6,940 nucleotides of DNA from assembly GCA_003601795.1 (NCBI GenBank), contig PIXU01000069.1, positions 1-6,940 of the forward strand. Reading direction: 5' to 3'. The stretch comes from Candidatus Methanophagales archaeon. GTDB taxonomy: Archaea; Halobacteriota; Syntropharchaeia; Alkanophagales; Methanospirareceae. Positions 6,311 to 6,940 of the stretch are shown here, in pieces. Made by a program: the position numbers and the translations under genes. Position 1 is the stretch's first letter. Each line of letters starts with the position of its first letter. The notes under the pieces are model-generated. The model searched no databases, was not told the DNA's origin, and saw only the letters and a program-made list of their open reading frames with translations.

Positions 6311-6530
6311 ATCGGCTTTGGGGCAAAAATTGGATAACGATTTATAGCAGAGATTTAGGTAGACAAATTTGGAAAAATTATAGTAGGAGACATATTACGG
6401 GGAATAGAAAAGTACTTACTAGGGTTGTTTTTGATAAAATACGCGCTCAACAATATTTAAATCCCATAAGAAGACATTTATGGATTATGCTCCAAAGCCT
6501 ATACATCAATAGCTCTTCTATTATAACAAA
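6311..6530. other. AT-rich intergenic stretch, no gene recognised
   Basis: Nothing convincing is coded between the promoter zone and the ribosome binding site of the plus-strand gene. A plus-strand frame opened by TTG 6277 stays open across it to 6636, but its start has no Shine-Dalgarno motif, it overlaps the transposase frame and the predicted peptide matches nothing I know. It may contain the left end of the mobile element and its promoter (AATATTTAAATCC near 6450-6462), but I see no clear terminal inverted repeat, and the partner end is outside the window. Confidence 0.4.
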
Positions 6531-6537
6531 GGGTGAT
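6531..6537 (+). promoter_or_regulatory. Shine-Dalgarno motif for the transposase-like gene
   Basis: GGGTGAT lies 7 bases before GTG 6545 and 10 before ATG 6548, both in frame. A second GGTGAT copy at 6544-6549 overlaps the start itself. GTG 6533 is also in frame but lies within the motif, so it is an unlikely start. Confidence 0.55.
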
Positions 6538-6547
6538 ACGGTGGGTG

Positions 6548-6940
6548 ATGGTCTTGTTATTGCTGTTCAACGGCATTCCGAAGGAAGGGAAGAAGAGGGG
6601 GCGAAAGAAGAAGATAAAAAAGCGGATGCTCGGTAGGATAGTGAAGTATATCGTGGATCACCCCCGTTCCACCCTTAAAGATGTGGCACAGTATCTTAAG
6701 GAAGAATACAAGCTCGAGGTGTCAGTGAAGACGATAGAGCGTGAATTGGAGGAATATGACCTCTCTGACCTGTACAAGCTGGTCAGGGAGAAGGAAAAGC
6801 GATCGGTTCACGTTAATTATGCTGGAGGGTGGCTTTTAGCTCCCTTTATTGCCGATATGGTGAAGAAGACGGAGCAGGCATTTGGTGAATTGGCGGGCAG
6901 TGTTGAAGCCATCCTGACACTGTTCTTTTTATCTGTAACG
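6548..6940 (+). CDS. Probable transposase, N-terminal part with helix-turn-helix (runs off right edge)
   Basis: The 131 codons visible have no stop. The start ATG 6548 (or GTG 6545) follows a GGGTGAT motif. After MVLLLLFNGIPKEG comes a very basic stretch (KKRGRKKKIKKR, residues 15-26), then a helix-turn-helix or winged-helix-like segment, STLKDVAQYLKEEYKLEVS to VKTIERELEEY (residues 41-70), as in DNA-binding N-termini of transposases. Residues 89-131 (VNYAGGWLLAPFIADM, then AILTLFFLSVT) match the opening pattern I associate with archaeal DDE-type transposases in which the core begins with an AGG-x-L-x-PF segment. The catalytic acidic residues would be beyond the edge, so the family cannot be named. 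A regulator with an HTH is the alternative. It points away from the minus-strand genes. Confidence 0.6.
   Translation, partial: MVLLLLFNGIPKEGKKRGRKKKIKKRMLGRIVKYIVDHPRSTLKDVAQYLKEEYKLEVSVKTIERELEEYDLSDLYKLVREKEKRSVHVNYAGGWLLAPFIADMVKKTEQAFGELAGSVEAILTLFFLSVT

Noticed and set aside
6277..6636. Plus-strand ORF started by TTG 6277
   Set aside because: Start overlaps the promoter region, no Shine-Dalgarno motif, no recognisable protein, and it overlaps the better supported transposase frame. Kept as a note only because it is open for 360 bases in AT-rich DNA.

Overview
The window looks archaeal, most likely from the Methanosarcinales / ANME-1 / Syntrophoarchaeum neighbourhood. Three things support this: an archaeal TATA box with a short leader, Shine-Dalgarno motifs of the GGTGAT type, and a huge Asn-X-Thr/Ser-rich surface protein that ends in a PKD domain plus a KLYTYPCPGTGGHTEYARIW-type module which I know from methanogen surface proteins. 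The assignment rests on recalled families, not on a search.

Layout. From 1 to about 6310 everything reads on the minus strand, starting at a TATA element (6290-6310). Next comes a 16-codon leader ORF (6205-6255) whose stop codon lies inside the ribosome binding site of the next gene. That gene (5044-6198) encodes a signal peptide, a rhodanese-like domain without catalytic Cys, a Cys-bearing beta-sandwich and the first strand of a permuted papain-like (YiiX/YaeF) domain. The rest of the YiiX domain, with its His and Cys, lies in a different frame (4505-5032). After a second phase change, one open frame runs without a stop from 4686 off the left edge. It encodes two N-terminal beta-sandwiches, two copies of a DTDGDG-containing repeat, ten carboxypeptidase-regulatory-like repeats, a PKD domain and the start of the methanogen-type module.

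The first and third frames share the same phase. The middle one is displaced by one base and is bounded by six-base homopolymers. Only the first ORF has a ribosome binding site and a credible signal peptide. The simplest reading is one giant exported protein (at least about 2066 residues before the window edge) interrupted by two compensating one-base shifts, either assembly errors or real mutations. Three overlapping, translationally coupled genes remain possible.

On the plus strand, a stretch of about 240 bases with no recognised gene separates the promoter zone from the start (6548) of a probable transposase that runs off the right edge. No rRNA, tRNA, CRISPR array or convincing terminator was seen.
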